From: Bacteroidales bacterium UBA6248
Lineage (GTDB): Bacteria > Bacteroidota > Bacteroidia > Bacteroidales > Lentimicrobiaceae
Reading direction: 5' to 3'
Length of the DNA: 20,835 nucleotides
NCBI GenBank assembly: GCA_002441345.1
Contig: DJVU01000062.1
Coordinates: 1 to 20,835, forward strand
The position numbers and the translations under genes were made by a program. The notes below the pieces were generated by a model. That model saw only the letters and a program-made list of their open reading frames with translations. It had not been told where the DNA came from and ran no database searches. This document shows positions 1 to 7,464 of this stretch, piece after piece (positions within the stretch are counted from its first letter, which is position 1; each line of letters opens with the position of its first letter).

Positions 1-46
1 GCCCTTTTCCGGTTTCCGTGTTAAAAACCTTTTAAATTAGAACAGT

Positions 47-970
47 ATGGCAGGGTTTAAAAGCAGAATGGTAAATTTAATGTTGCGAAACAGGCATTTA
101 TTTGAAGGTAAACTGCGAAAACCGGTGTTCGATTTCAATACGTCTATCCCTGCATTCAGGGAGCAATGCGAGAAAGGTGCTGCACGATTTGGCAAGTTGC
201 CGGCGAACGTCAGCGTTCAGAAGCATGCGATTGATGGTATTAATGCAGAAATGCTGGTACCTTCGGGTTCCGGTCCGGAAAAGGTTCTTATGTACGTTCA
301 CGGTGGCGGTTATGTTTCCGGTTCGTGCAGCGACCACCGCGGAATAGTGGCAAAACTGGCTGTTAAAACAGGTGTTGCGTGCCTGCTGTTCGATTACAGG
401 CTCGCTCCGGAGCATCCTTTCCCTGCTGCTCTCGACGATTCCGTAAGCGTTTACCGATGGTTGCTTTCATCCGGGTATAAACCCGAAGACATACTTATAG
501 CTGGTGAGTCGGCCGGAGGAGGCCTTTGCCTGGCGACACTCCTTGCGCTGAAAAGGAAAAACCTTCCCCTGCCGGTTGCTGCGGTAGCCATTTCACCGTG
601 GACCGATCTGACCTGCTCGGGCGAATCGTATAAGACTAAAAATAAGGTGTCGCTGGCTCCTATGGACTCATGGTCCGTTTTCAGTCATTACTATTCGGCC
701 GGCAGCGATCCTTCCGATCCCCTGATCTCACCACTGTTTGGTGATTTGTCGGGCTTGCCGCCCATGCTGATAACTGCAGGGGATGCCGATGAGCTGTACT
801 GCGACGGAGAACAGTTTGCCCGGAAAGCTAAGGATGCTGGCTGCGATGTCGTATTCAGACAGGGCGAAGATATGGTTCACTGTTACCCTCTTCTTGATCC
901 CATGTTTAAAGAAGCAGCGGAAGCTATGAATGAAATAGTAGATTACATACAGAAATATTTGAAAGTCTAA
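47..970 (+). CDS. Alpha/beta hydrolase, HSL-type esterase/lipase
   Basis: Probable carboxylesterase of the hormone-sensitive-lipase group, 307 residues, the normal size for this family. The oxyanion-hole motif HGGG is at residues 85-88 and the nucleophile elbow GESAGG at 153-158, which makes Ser155 the catalytic serine. The Asp is probably D248 (in a DADEL context; D246 is the alternative) and the His is H278. The segment FDYRLAPEHPFPAAL near residue 115 is also typical of the family. There is no signal peptide, so it should be cytoplasmic. The substrate cannot be read from the sequence; family members cleave short-chain esters. The start at 47 lies 6 bases after a TAAATTAG motif, and no strong ribosome binding site is visible. 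It stands alone, followed by about 765 bases without a firm gene. Confidence 0.9.
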   Translation: MAGFKSRMVNLMLRNRHLFEGKLRKPVFDFNTSIPAFREQCEKGAARFGKLPANVSVQKHAIDGINAEMLVPSGSGPEKVLMYVHGGGYVSGSCSDHRGIVAKLAVKTGVACLLFDYRLAPEHPFPAALDDSVSVYRWLLSSGYKPEDILIAGESAGGGLCLATLLALKRKNLPLPVAAVAISPWTDLTCSGESYKTKNKVSLAPMDSWSVFSHYYSAGSDPSDPLISPLFGDLSGLPPMLITAGDADELYCDGEQFARKAKDAGCDVVFRQGEDMVHCYPLLDPMFKEAAEAMNEIVDYIQKYLKV

Positions 971-1066
971 AAATTGTTCTTCCTTATTTACCTGAAATGA
1001 ATCCGGCTTTCCGATTTGATTAATCCTAAAATTATTTGCTGGAACTCTATTATGAATATCATCGAT

Positions 1067-1117
1067 TTACACTAAAACAATTGTAGTAATATTCTGTATA
1101 AAGAGCCTATAGTGTAA
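1067..1117. repeat. 8-bp inverted repeat with 35-base loop
   Basis: TTACACTA at 1067-1074 is exactly inverted as TAGTGTAA at 1110-1117, in an AT-rich stretch downstream of the hydrolase gene. It has no T-run after it, so it is a poor intrinsic terminator. It could be a weak hairpin, a protein site, or chance. Confidence 0.3.
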
Positions 1118-1162
1118 GAAAAATACTAAATAGAATAACATTTACATAATATTAATTTGAAT

Positions 1163-1285
1163 ATGTTTACAAAAAGCATTTCCAAATGGAGTTTATTATT
1201 TGCTGCACCTATGATCAGTCTTTCCGGTTGCAGCAAATGTGAATATTCTTTCACCCCCTCCCCGCAGCAAAATTTTTCTCCATAG
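1163..1285 (+). CDS. Possible 40-residue lipoprotein or remnant of one
   Basis: A short reading frame of 40 codons from ATG 1163 to TAG 1283-1285. The N terminus has lysines at residues 4 and 8, then a hydrophobic stretch (residues 9-20) ending in a clean lipobox, LSGC, with Cys23 as the lipidation site. Only 17 residues follow, with polar and proline-rich character. This is either a very small lipoprotein or the 5' end of a decayed longer lipoprotein gene. No homologue is recognised. No strong ribosome binding site is seen; the upstream sequence is AT-rich. The signal-peptide features are what separate it from a random frame. Confidence 0.35.
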   Translation: MFTKSISKWSLLFAAPMISLSGCSKCEYSFTPSPQQNFSP

Positions 1286-1287
1286 TT

Positions 1288-1317
1288 TTGATTATTTCAT
1301 ATTTTTTTGTAAATTAG
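1288..1317 (+). promoter_or_regulatory. Bacteroidota-type promoter-like signal
   Basis: TTG at 1288-1290, a 19-base spacer, and TAAATTAG at 1310-1317. This is one base off the Bacteroidota -7 consensus TAnnTTTG and has ideal spacing. It would transcribe rightward into 1325-1735 and on to the beta-barrel gene at 1736, giving a leader of roughly 410 bases if nothing else starts downstream. It is a pattern match only. Confidence 0.4.
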
Positions 1318-1324
1318 TACTTCT

Positions 1325-1735
1325 GAGAGACAGAATGAACAGTATGCCGATCCGCTGTGCATTCCGTATTAATCACTGAAAAAAGCTCTCTCTGTGTGTG
1401 CATCTATGCGGAAAAGCGTGACCAACTTCGTCCTGCCATCGCAATCAAACCGCGGCCTCTGTTAGGCTTTGTTCGGGTAAACTCTGCATCTGACGATACT
1501 CCGCTGCGATTTGATCCGGGTCAATGTGCAAAATCACTCCGCAACCTGACACGGAACAGAGTTTTGCATGAAACGGTAAGTTTGTTTCACTTCCGGTCTG
1601 AAATTCCTTATGCGGCATTCTTCCTTTCTTCTTTCTCTGTCAAACTCCTCTGTTCGTTATACGGCTCCAATCCGGGTTGAAACAGGCTAACCATAACTCA
1701 TCAAAGGTTTGGTTAATCTTTTTAACTTTTGAATC
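1325..1735. other. Segment without a firm gene, open in several frames
   Basis: About 410 bases between the small lipoprotein frame and the beta-barrel gene. On the plus strand a 107-codon frame (1357-1680) is open but has no recognisable domain and an unconvincing composition. On the minus strand one frame gives a 57-codon reading frame (1445-1618). A second minus frame is also open for about 38 codons, roughly 1395-1510. Simultaneous openness in several frames fits a structured RNA, a leader, or a dispersed repeat as well as it fits a gene. No IS ends or transposase were seen. Confidence 0.4.
1445..1618 (-). CDS. Possible 57-residue protein, unknown
   Basis: Minus-strand frame from ATG at 1618-1616 to TGA at 1447-1445. 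A purine-rich AAGGAAG lies just upstream of the ATG, a better ribosome binding site than most genes here have. The N-terminal half is Cys/Ser/Gly containing (CSVSGCG at residues 21-27). The C-terminal half is acidic and helical-looking (residues 33-57, with DPDQIAAEYRQ), ending in EAAV. There is no signal peptide or recognised domain. It lies antisense to the probable leader of the beta-barrel gene. It may be a real small gene, part of a repeat, or chance. Confidence 0.25.
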   Translation of the reverse strand: MPHKEFQTGSETNLPFHAKLCSVSGCGVILHIDPDQIAAEYRQMQSLPEQSLTEAAV

Positions 1736-2440
1736 ATGAAACGATTTCTTTTTTTGATTTCCATTCTGCTGTTAACGGCCTGGCAGACTTTTTCGCAGGA
1801 TAAGGGTTATTTTGCCGTTGCTATGGGAGCCGGCATTCCGACTGGCGATTTTGCAAGTACTGACCCTGATAATTCTTCGGCTGGACTGGCCAAAACAGGA
1901 TTTTTGTTTGATCTCAGCTTTGCATACAAATTCGGCGATACTTACGGTATAGCCGGCTTAATAAGAGGACAGGCTCTGATTACCGATGCGCAGGCAATTG
2001 CAGACCAGTTATCGGTCATGTTCCCATTTGGCACCAATGGTAGGGTTGAAAGCGGTGCCTGGTCAGCCGGGAGTTACCTCGCCGGTGGGTACGCATCATG
2101 GCCCTTGTCGTCAAAAACCAGTGCAGATGCCCGCCTGATGGTTGGCCTGATGTCAGCTACCTCCCCTGAATTCAATATCGATATTTTATCGGATGGAGAG
2201 ATGTTTTGGATTAAAGAACAGAGTGCTACCGGCTCTTCGGTTGCTTTTCTGGCCGGAGCAGGACTGAAGTACGATGCCGGAGAGAAACTTTGCATTCTGC
2301 TTAACCTCGATTATCTGTACGCAAAACCCAAATTTAAGGATGTTGAGACAACCTCAAGTCTGGGGATGCGCAATTACGCAACATTCAGTCAGCCAATGGG
2401 AACGATAAATATGGGGCTGGGTATTGGTTACAGGTTCTGA
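1736..2440 (+). CDS. Outer-membrane beta-barrel protein
   Basis: A 234-residue secreted protein. Residues 1-21 form a signal peptide (MKRF, hydrophobic core, cleavage after FSQ). The mature part alternates hydrophobic and polar residues, with many Gly and aromatic residues: GYFAVAMGAGIPTGDF at the start, repeated strand-like stretches such as SYLAGGYASW and LAGAGLKYDAG, and the end GLGIGYRF. A terminal Phe after a GYRF strand is typical of BamA-assembled barrels. The size suggests about eight strands, as in the OmpA/OprF-like small barrels. Its role is unknown; such proteins are often structural or adhesion related. It is followed 231 bases later by an unrelated cytoplasmic gene and is probably its own transcription unit. 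Confidence 0.75.
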   Translation: MKRFLFLISILLLTAWQTFSQDKGYFAVAMGAGIPTGDFASTDPDNSSAGLAKTGFLFDLSFAYKFGDTYGIAGLIRGQALITDAQAIADQLSVMFPFGTNGRVESGAWSAGSYLAGGYASWPLSSKTSADARLMVGLMSATSPEFNIDILSDGEMFWIKEQSATGSSVAFLAGAGLKYDAGEKLCILLNLDYLYAKPKFKDVETTSSLGMRNYATFSQPMGTINMGLGIGYRF

Positions 2441-2671
2441 AAACAGGATGCAATTTTTCTTCATACCTGGCTGTAACCGGGCAGCGAGGATTTTGTCAGC
2501 GTTATTAACTTTCAGTCCCTCCCCCCACACAGCCGTCGCGTGAATCGATCTATTAAACTCTGCAGGCGGCTGATTGTTATAATTCTGATATCCGGAGACT
2601 TTTTAATATACCGGGCAATTGGTATCGGGCTTCGGTTAATTATAGTATGCCAATCCTCAACGCGATAAGAA

Positions 2672-3235
2672 ATGAAAAAGGAAAATATGCTGTCAGGCCC
2701 GGAAACGGAAGAATTCTTAAAACTCCTTGGCGAACGATTCCGGAGTAATATGCACAGGCATCCGGGCATGGAATGGGATGCAGTGGAAACCAGGCTCCGG
2801 GAAAATCCCTGGAAGATTATGTCTCTGAAAAGGATGGAAGAGACGGGAGGTGAACCGGACGTGGTAAGTTTGATGCCTGAAAACGGAGACCTGACATTTT
2901 ACGATTGTTCAAAACAAAGTCCGAGCGGGCGCCGCAGCATCTGCTACGATCGTCAGGCCCTGGAATCACGAAAACAGCATAAGCCTGCAGACAGTGCCCT
3001 GGATATGGCTGCCGCAATGGGGGTTGAAATCCTGGACGAAGAGCAATACCGCATTTTACAACAGTTCGGCGAGTTTGATACCACCACCTCGAGCTGGATA
3101 CAAACACCCGACGGAATCCGGAAACTTGGCGGAGCTCTGTTTGCCGATTTCCGTTATGGTAAGGTTTTTGTTTATCATAACGGCGCTGAATCCTATTATG
3201 CTTCCCGGGGATTCCGGAGCATGCTCCGTATCTGA
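2672..3235 (+). CDS. DUF4256 family protein
   Basis: A 187-residue soluble protein that matches DUF4256 across its full length as I remember the family. Recognisable blocks in order are the N-terminal helix with RFRSNMHRHPGMEW (about 23-36), ETGGEPDVV (57-65), YDCSKQSPSGRRSICYDR (77-94), ALESRKQHKP (96-105), DMAAAMGVEILDEEQY (111-126), DTTTSSWIQTP (135-145), RKLGGALFADFRYGKVFVYHNGAESYY and the closing RGFRSMLRI. There is no signal peptide or membrane segment, so it is cytoplasmic. The biochemical function of this family is not known. The repeat protein at 3286 follows after 50 bases and may be co-transcribed, though nothing suggests a shared role. Confidence 0.9.
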   Translation: MKKENMLSGPETEEFLKLLGERFRSNMHRHPGMEWDAVETRLRENPWKIMSLKRMEETGGEPDVVSLMPENGDLTFYDCSKQSPSGRRSICYDRQALESRKQHKPADSALDMAAAMGVEILDEEQYRILQQFGEFDTTTSSWIQTPDGIRKLGGALFADFRYGKVFVYHNGAESYYASRGFRSMLRI

Positions 3236-3285
3236 CATTCTATCCTACTTGTGCAGCATTAAATAAAAAGATATAAGCCTGGTCT

Positions 3286-3726
3286 ATGAAAAAGATCCTG
3301 ATTCTGCTTTTTGTCAGCCTTATGGCGGCAGAAGCGCATGCGCAAACGTTTGTAAGAAAAGGCTCAAGTGTTTACGGAGAAGTGCTGTGCAGCTGGGACG
3401 GCCGTTACCTTCGGAAAGGGAAAAGTCCTTACGGAAAAGTAATGGTCAATTACGATGGAAATGTAATCCGCCAGGGTTCGAGTGACTATGGAGAAATTCT
3501 TTATAACTGGGATGGCCGCAATCTCCGGCAGGGCAGAAGCGTTTACGGAAAAGTGATGTACAACTGGGACAATGGGTACATCCGCCAGGGAAACAGCGAC
3601 TATGGTACTATTCTCTACAATTTCGACGGCACCATAGTCCGAAAGGGCTCAAGCAATTATGGAACCATTGTTTATAACATTGAAGGAAAGCTTCCCGTAC
3701 CTCTGCTGATTTACCTGCTGCAATAG
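3286..3726 (+). CDS. Secreted repeat protein, beta-flower-like
   Basis: A 146-residue protein with a signal peptide (residues 1-20, cleavage after AHAQ) followed by six tandem 19-residue repeats from residue 24 to about 136. The repeat pattern is R-K/Q-G-x-S-x-Y-G-x-I/V-x-x-N-W/Y/F-D-G-x-x-I/L. The short tail is GKLPVPLLIYLLQ. Each repeat should form a small beta-hairpin unit, and several units would close into a ring. The pattern and the hydrophobic tail resemble the '5-fold beta-flower' proteins annotated in Bacteroidales; that assignment is from memory and not a strong match. It is expected in the periplasm or at the cell surface, with unknown function. There is no lipobox. It lies 50 bases after the DUF4256 gene. 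Confidence 0.75.
   Translation: MKKILILLFVSLMAAEAHAQTFVRKGSSVYGEVLCSWDGRYLRKGKSPYGKVMVNYDGNVIRQGSSDYGEILYNWDGRNLRQGRSVYGKVMYNWDNGYIRQGNSDYGTILYNFDGTIVRKGSSNYGTIVYNIEGKLPVPLLIYLLQ
3355..3693 (+). repeat. Six diverged 57-bp tandem repeats inside a gene
   Basis: The coding repeats of the beta-flower-like protein correspond to a 57-bp period (19 codons) at 3355, 3412, 3469, 3526, 3583 and 3640. They are clearly related at the protein level but diverged at the DNA level, indicating old duplication rather than recent slippage. Confidence 0.8.
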
Positions 3727-3884
3727 AATAGCCGAAGCTTGCTGCTGTCTGAAGTGCTTCTTTTCTCCGACAAATACATAATTTTTATGGCAATGCAGAT
3801 AGAGGAATTTTCTGTTTTCCGGGGAATTGCGTTTCCGCTGATTCTCCGGAGCTTTGAGAGATATGGAATATTTCTTCTAATAAA

Positions 3885-3913
3885 TTGTATTACAACATCT
3901 TAGAGTATTTTTG
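3885..3913 (+). promoter_or_regulatory. Promoter-like signal upstream of tricorn-like gene
   Basis: TTG at 3885-3887, an 18-base spacer and an exact TAnnTTTG match, TATTTTTG, at 3906-3913. If used it gives a leader of about 165 bases before the ATG at 4084. Confidence 0.4.
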
Positions 3914-4020
3914 TTTTAGGTGTTCGGGCGATGAACCTGACCTTGCTTTTTTACCCGATAATTATGCTTTCAGGATTTGTATGCCAGTGCACATGCGGTG
4001 AATAACCCGCCCGGTAGTCC

Positions 4021-4048
4021 TTCCCGTAAAAAAAAACCTTTACCTTAG
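4021..4048 (+). promoter_or_regulatory. Second, nearer promoter-like signal for tricorn-like gene
   Basis: TACCTTAG at 4041-4048 is one base off TAnnTTTG and lies 35 bases before the start codon, a common distance in Bacteroidota. The -33 position is only TTC (4021-4023) with a 17-base spacer, so it is weaker at that end than the signal at 3885. Confidence 0.35.
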
Positions 4049-4083
4049 TACCCCTGTTTTCTATTCTTCAAATCTAATCAGTC

Positions 4084-7000
4084 ATGATCAGAAAAATATT
4101 ATTTATGGTGCTGGCAATCAGTTTGTCGGCAGGGGTTAAAGCTATAGACGATGTCCGTTTGCTGCGCTTTCCCGATATCAATAAAAACCTGGTCGCCTTT
4201 GTATATGCAGGCGATATCTGGACGGTTTCTGCCAGTGGGGGAGAAGCCAGACGTCTGACTTCCCATGAAGGGCTGGAGCTTTTTCCGAAGATTTCGCCCG
4301 ACGGGAAATGGATCGCCTTCTCGGCCGAATATTCCGGCAGCCGTCAGATATGGGTGATGCCTTCCGAAGGAGGAACGGCGCGTCAGCTTACCTGGTACAA
4401 CGAAGTTGGCGTGATGCCACCCCGCGGAGGTTACGACCATGTGGTTCTCGACTGGACTCCTGACAGCAGGGAGATTCTTATCCGGGCCAACCGTACCACC
4501 TTTGGTGAACGCAACGGAAAATATTTTCTCGTGCATATCGACGGGGGTTTTGAACGTCCCCTGCCTATCGTAAACGGCGGGTTTGCCGTGTTTTCACCCG
4601 ATGCAAAAAAACTTGCCTTCACTCCCGTCGACCGTGAATTCCGGACCTGGAAACGGTATAAAGGCGGTCGGGCCACCGAACTGTGGACCTACGACCTCGA
4701 AAGCAATACCGCCGAACAGATTACAAACTTTGCCGGATCCGATCAGTGGCCAACATGGTGGGGCAGCGATATTATCTTTGCATCCGACCGCGACCTGAGG
4801 CTGAATCTCTACCGTTATAACACAACCACCAGACAAACCACACAGCTTACCTTCCACAAAGATTTTGACGTGATGTGGCCCTCCGGTGAAAACGGACAGA
4901 TAGTTTACGAAAACGGCGGATATCTTTACAAACTCGACATTGCCAGCGGCCGTAATGAGAAAATTACCGTTAGCCTGAATTTCGATAATCCCAACCTGGT
5001 AGCCTATTTTAAGAATGTTAAAGACGACATTCACAGCCTGAATATATCGCCCACCGGAAAACGCGCCCTCTTCGATGCAAGGGGAGACATTTTCTCGGTT
5101 CCGGCTGAAAACGGAGTTATTGAAAATCTGACACAAACGCAAAATGCCCGCGAAATCAATCCCTCCTGGTCACCCAATGGGAAATATATTTCTTACTACT
5201 CCGATGCCACAGGCGAATACGAAATCTACCTTCTCGAAAATAAAAAAGGTGCCAAACCCCGTCAGCTGACCAGCAATTCCACTGCATGGAAATACGATGC
5301 GGAATGGTCACCCGACAGCAAATACTTGGTTTACAGCGACCGTACCATGCAGCTTCTGCTGGTGGATGTGGAAACCGGCCGTCAGACCGTGGTTGACAAG
5401 GCCGTTGAAAGCGAAATCCGGACCTATGCATTTTCACCGGATTCGGAGTGGATCACTTACAATAAAGAGGGTGCAAACGGGTTCTCCGCCGTCTGGGTTT
5501 ACAATATTCCCTCAGCCAAAGCCACTCAGCTCACCGACGACCGCTTTGACGATTTTTCGCCGGTATTCAGTAAATGCGGAAAGTTTATTTTCTTTGTTTC
5601 AAACAGAGATTTCAATCTGGAATTTTCGAGCTATGAGTTTGATTACCTCTACAACAAAGCATCGAAAATTTATGCGGTTGCTCTTAAAAACGACGGATCA
5701 AAGCTCTTTAAGACGAAGAACGATGTGGAACCCGTAAACGAGGAGAAACCGGCTGCAGAAGCAGGCAACGGAAAATCGAAGGGCAAAGCAAAGGATGAGC
5801 CGGAAAAGAAAGAGGATAAGCTGAATGTTACCATTGATTTTCAAGGCATCAACAACCGCGTTGAAGCATTGCCGGTGCCTTCCGGCAATTACCGCATCAT
5901 CGGTCCCGCCGATGGCGGACTGCTTTACGTGAGCGATGGTAAACTAATGCGTTACAATGCTGCCGATGAAAAGACCGAGGAGATTATGGACCGGGTATTT
6001 ATGGCCATCCCTTCAGCCGATGGAAAATCTTTCCTCTACCGTTCGGGCGGCGACTACGGCATAGCAAAGGTGGCTCCGGGGCAAAAACCGGCTACCGGCA
6101 AGCTGAACCTTGACCGTATGGAGATGAAAATCGATCCGCGAATGGAGTGGAACCAGATTTATACCGACGGCTGGCGCATTTTCAGAGATTATTTCTACGT
6201 GAATAACCTGCACGGCGTTGACTGGCCCGGACTGAAAAAACGTTACGGCGAGCTGCTGCCTTACGTGGGAAGCCGCTTCGACCTTGATTACATTCTTAAT
6301 GAAATAGTTTCTGAGTCGAATGCTGGACATGCCTATGTTGACTGGGGCGACATTAAGCGGGTGAAACGGGTGAATACCGGTCTGCTGGGTGCCGAACTTG
6401 TGGCCGATGCTGCAGCAGGACGCTACCGCATCGAAAAGATTTATAAAGGGGAAAACTGGAATGAAGCCCGCCGTTCACCGCTTACCGAACAGGGGGTTAA
6501 CGTTAAGGAAGGCGATTACCTGATCAGCATCAACGGTCGCGAAATCACCACAAAAGACAACCCGTATCTTTTCCTTGAAAATCTTGCCGGTATGCCCGTT
6601 GAAATTGCCGTTAATAAGAATGCGGATGTTTCCGGCGCCGTTACATCTGTCATCAAACCCATCGAAAGTGAAGTGGAACTGAAGCATTTCAACTGGGTGG
6701 AAGAGCGCAGGGCTTTGGTTGACAAGCTTTCGGGAGGACGCATCGGATACATCTATGTGCCCAATACGGCCCAGGATGGAAACCGTGAGCTCTACCGCGG
6801 TATGTATACCTATCATAACAAAGAGGCTCTGATCATCGACGACCGTTACAACGGGGGAGGTTTTATTCCCGACCGCATGGCCGATCTGCTCGACCGCCGC
6901 ACGCTTACTTACTGGCACCGCAACGGCATGGAGCCCAGCAAAGCTCCGGGAGTTGCACACGACGGGCCCAAGGTGATGCTGATCAACGGGTACAGCTCCT

Positions 7001-7362
7001 CCGGAGGCGATGCGTTTCCTTACTTCTTTAAAAAACTTGGTCTCGGTAAACTTATCGGTACGCGAACCTGGGGTGGCCTTGTAGGGATATCGGGCAATGC
7101 ACGCCTGGTGGATGGCGGATACATCTCGGTACCACGCTTCGGTATTTTCGATGAAAACGAAAACTGGATCATCGAAGGCATCGGGGTATACCCCGACATC
7201 GAAGTGGTAGACCGCCCCGACCAGCTGGCCAAAGGCATTGACCCGGGTATAGAAAAGGCAGTGGAAGTGCTGCTTAAAGAGCTGGAAGAGAATCCGGTGA
7301 AGAAAGTTAAATCACCGGCACCTCCCGACCGCTCGGGCTGGATAGAAGTGGAAATAAAATAA
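4084..7362 (+). CDS. Tricorn-like S41 family protease, secreted
   Basis: A 1092-residue bacterial tricorn protease homologue. Residues 1-20 are a signal peptide, so it acts in the periplasm or outside, unlike the cytosolic archaeal enzyme. The N-terminal half holds TolB/DPP-like beta-propeller repeats (SPDGKWIAF near 76, SPNGKYISY, SPDSKYLVYS). A Lys/Glu-rich linker lies at about 551-580. A tricorn C1-like region, a PDZ domain (about 765-850) and the S41 catalytic domain follow. Catalytic candidates are H749 (in ESNAGHAY), nucleophile S973 (in YSSSGGDAF) and E1031 (in WIIEGIGV), matching His746, Ser965 and Glu1023 of the Thermoplasma enzyme. The position matching its Asp966, which favours basic residues at P1, is Gly974 here, so specificity should differ. 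It likely degrades peptides. It is monocistronic and ends at a strong terminator. Confidence 0.92.
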   Translation: MIRKILFMVLAISLSAGVKAIDDVRLLRFPDINKNLVAFVYAGDIWTVSASGGEARRLTSHEGLELFPKISPDGKWIAFSAEYSGSRQIWVMPSEGGTARQLTWYNEVGVMPPRGGYDHVVLDWTPDSREILIRANRTTFGERNGKYFLVHIDGGFERPLPIVNGGFAVFSPDAKKLAFTPVDREFRTWKRYKGGRATELWTYDLESNTAEQITNFAGSDQWPTWWGSDIIFASDRDLRLNLYRYNTTTRQTTQLTFHKDFDVMWPSGENGQIVYENGGYLYKLDIASGRNEKITVSLNFDNPNLVAYFKNVKDDIHSLNISPTGKRALFDARGDIFSVPAENGVIENLTQTQNAREINPSWSPNGKYISYYSDATGEYEIYLLENKKGAKPRQLTSNSTAWKYDAEWSPDSKYLVYSDRTMQLLLVDVETGRQTVVDKAVESEIRTYAFSPDSEWITYNKEGANGFSAVWVYNIPSAKATQLTDDRFDDFSPVFSKCGKFIFFVSNRDFNLEFSSYEFDYLYNKASKIYAVALKNDGSKLFKTKNDVEPVNEEKPAAEAGNGKSKGKAKDEPEKKEDKLNVTIDFQGINNRVEALPVPSGNYRIIGPADGGLLYVSDGKLMRYNAADEKTEEIMDRVFMAIPSADGKSFLYRSGGDYGIAKVAPGQKPATGKLNLDRMEMKIDPRMEWNQIYTDGWRIFRDYFYVNNLHGVDWPGLKKRYGELLPYVGSRFDLDYILNEIVSESNAGHAYVDWGDIKRVKRVNTGLLGAELVADAAAGRYRIEKIYKGENWNEARRSPLTEQGVNVKEGDYLISINGREITTKDNPYLFLENLAGMPVEIAVNKNADVSGAVTSVIKPIESEVELKHFNWVEERRALVDKLSGGRIGYIYVPNTAQDGNRELYRGMYTYHNKEALIIDDRYNGGGFIPDRMADLLDRRTLTYWHRNGMEPSKAPGVAHDGPKVMLINGYSSSGGDAFPYFFKKLGLGKLIGTRTWGGLVGISGNARLVDGGYISVPRFGIFDENENWIIEGIGVYPDIEVVDRPDQLAKGIDPGIEKAVEVLLKELEENPVKKVKSPAPPDRSGWIEVEIK

Positions 7363-7385
7363 GAATCCCGGAAAATAGATTCCGC

Positions 7386-7418
7386 AAAAGAGCCCTGTTT
7401 AACAAACGGGGCTCTTTT
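7386..7418. terminator. Bidirectional intrinsic terminator
   Basis: A hairpin with stem AAAAGAGCCC (7386-7395) and GGGCTCTTTT (7409-7418), extended inward by a T-G wobble plus four more pairs around a 3-base AAC loop. The A/T ends supply a U-run in both directions. It lies between the convergent tricorn-like gene (stop 7362) and the response regulator gene (stop 7465), so it can serve both. Confidence 0.88.
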
Positions 7419-7464
7419 GTTAAATGCGTAATTATTTTACCGGATAGCAGAAACTCGTCAGGAG

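Larger units (their letters stand above)
3727..4083. other. Intergenic leader of the tricorn-like gene
   Basis: A 357-base gap. It contains two promoter-like signals, listed separately. It also contains a 38-codon plus-strand frame (3787-3903) with a hydrophobic C-terminal half; that frame has no further support and is not called. A run of nine A residues sits at 4028-4036. No terminator for the upstream gene is evident. Confidence 0.5.

Noticed and set aside
1461..1467. GTTAGGC, which fits the integron attC core pattern GTTRRRY
   Set aside because: No matching RYYYAAC partner at a suitable distance, no integrase and no cassette-like layout.
1357..1680. 107-codon plus-strand frame before the beta-barrel gene
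   Set aside because: No signal peptide, domain or plausible start context, and competing open frames on the other strand; kept only as part of the unexplained segment.
2484..2520. Possible terminator or regulatory hairpin after the beta-barrel gene
   Set aside because: Only about five base pairs can form and no T-run follows.
3787..3903. 38-codon plus-strand frame with a hydrophobic C-terminal half
   Set aside because: No ribosome binding site, weak membrane character and it overlaps the promoter region of the tricorn-like gene.
4594..5142. 182-codon minus-strand frame inside the tricorn-like gene
   Set aside because: Antisense shadow of a well-supported beta-propeller coding region.
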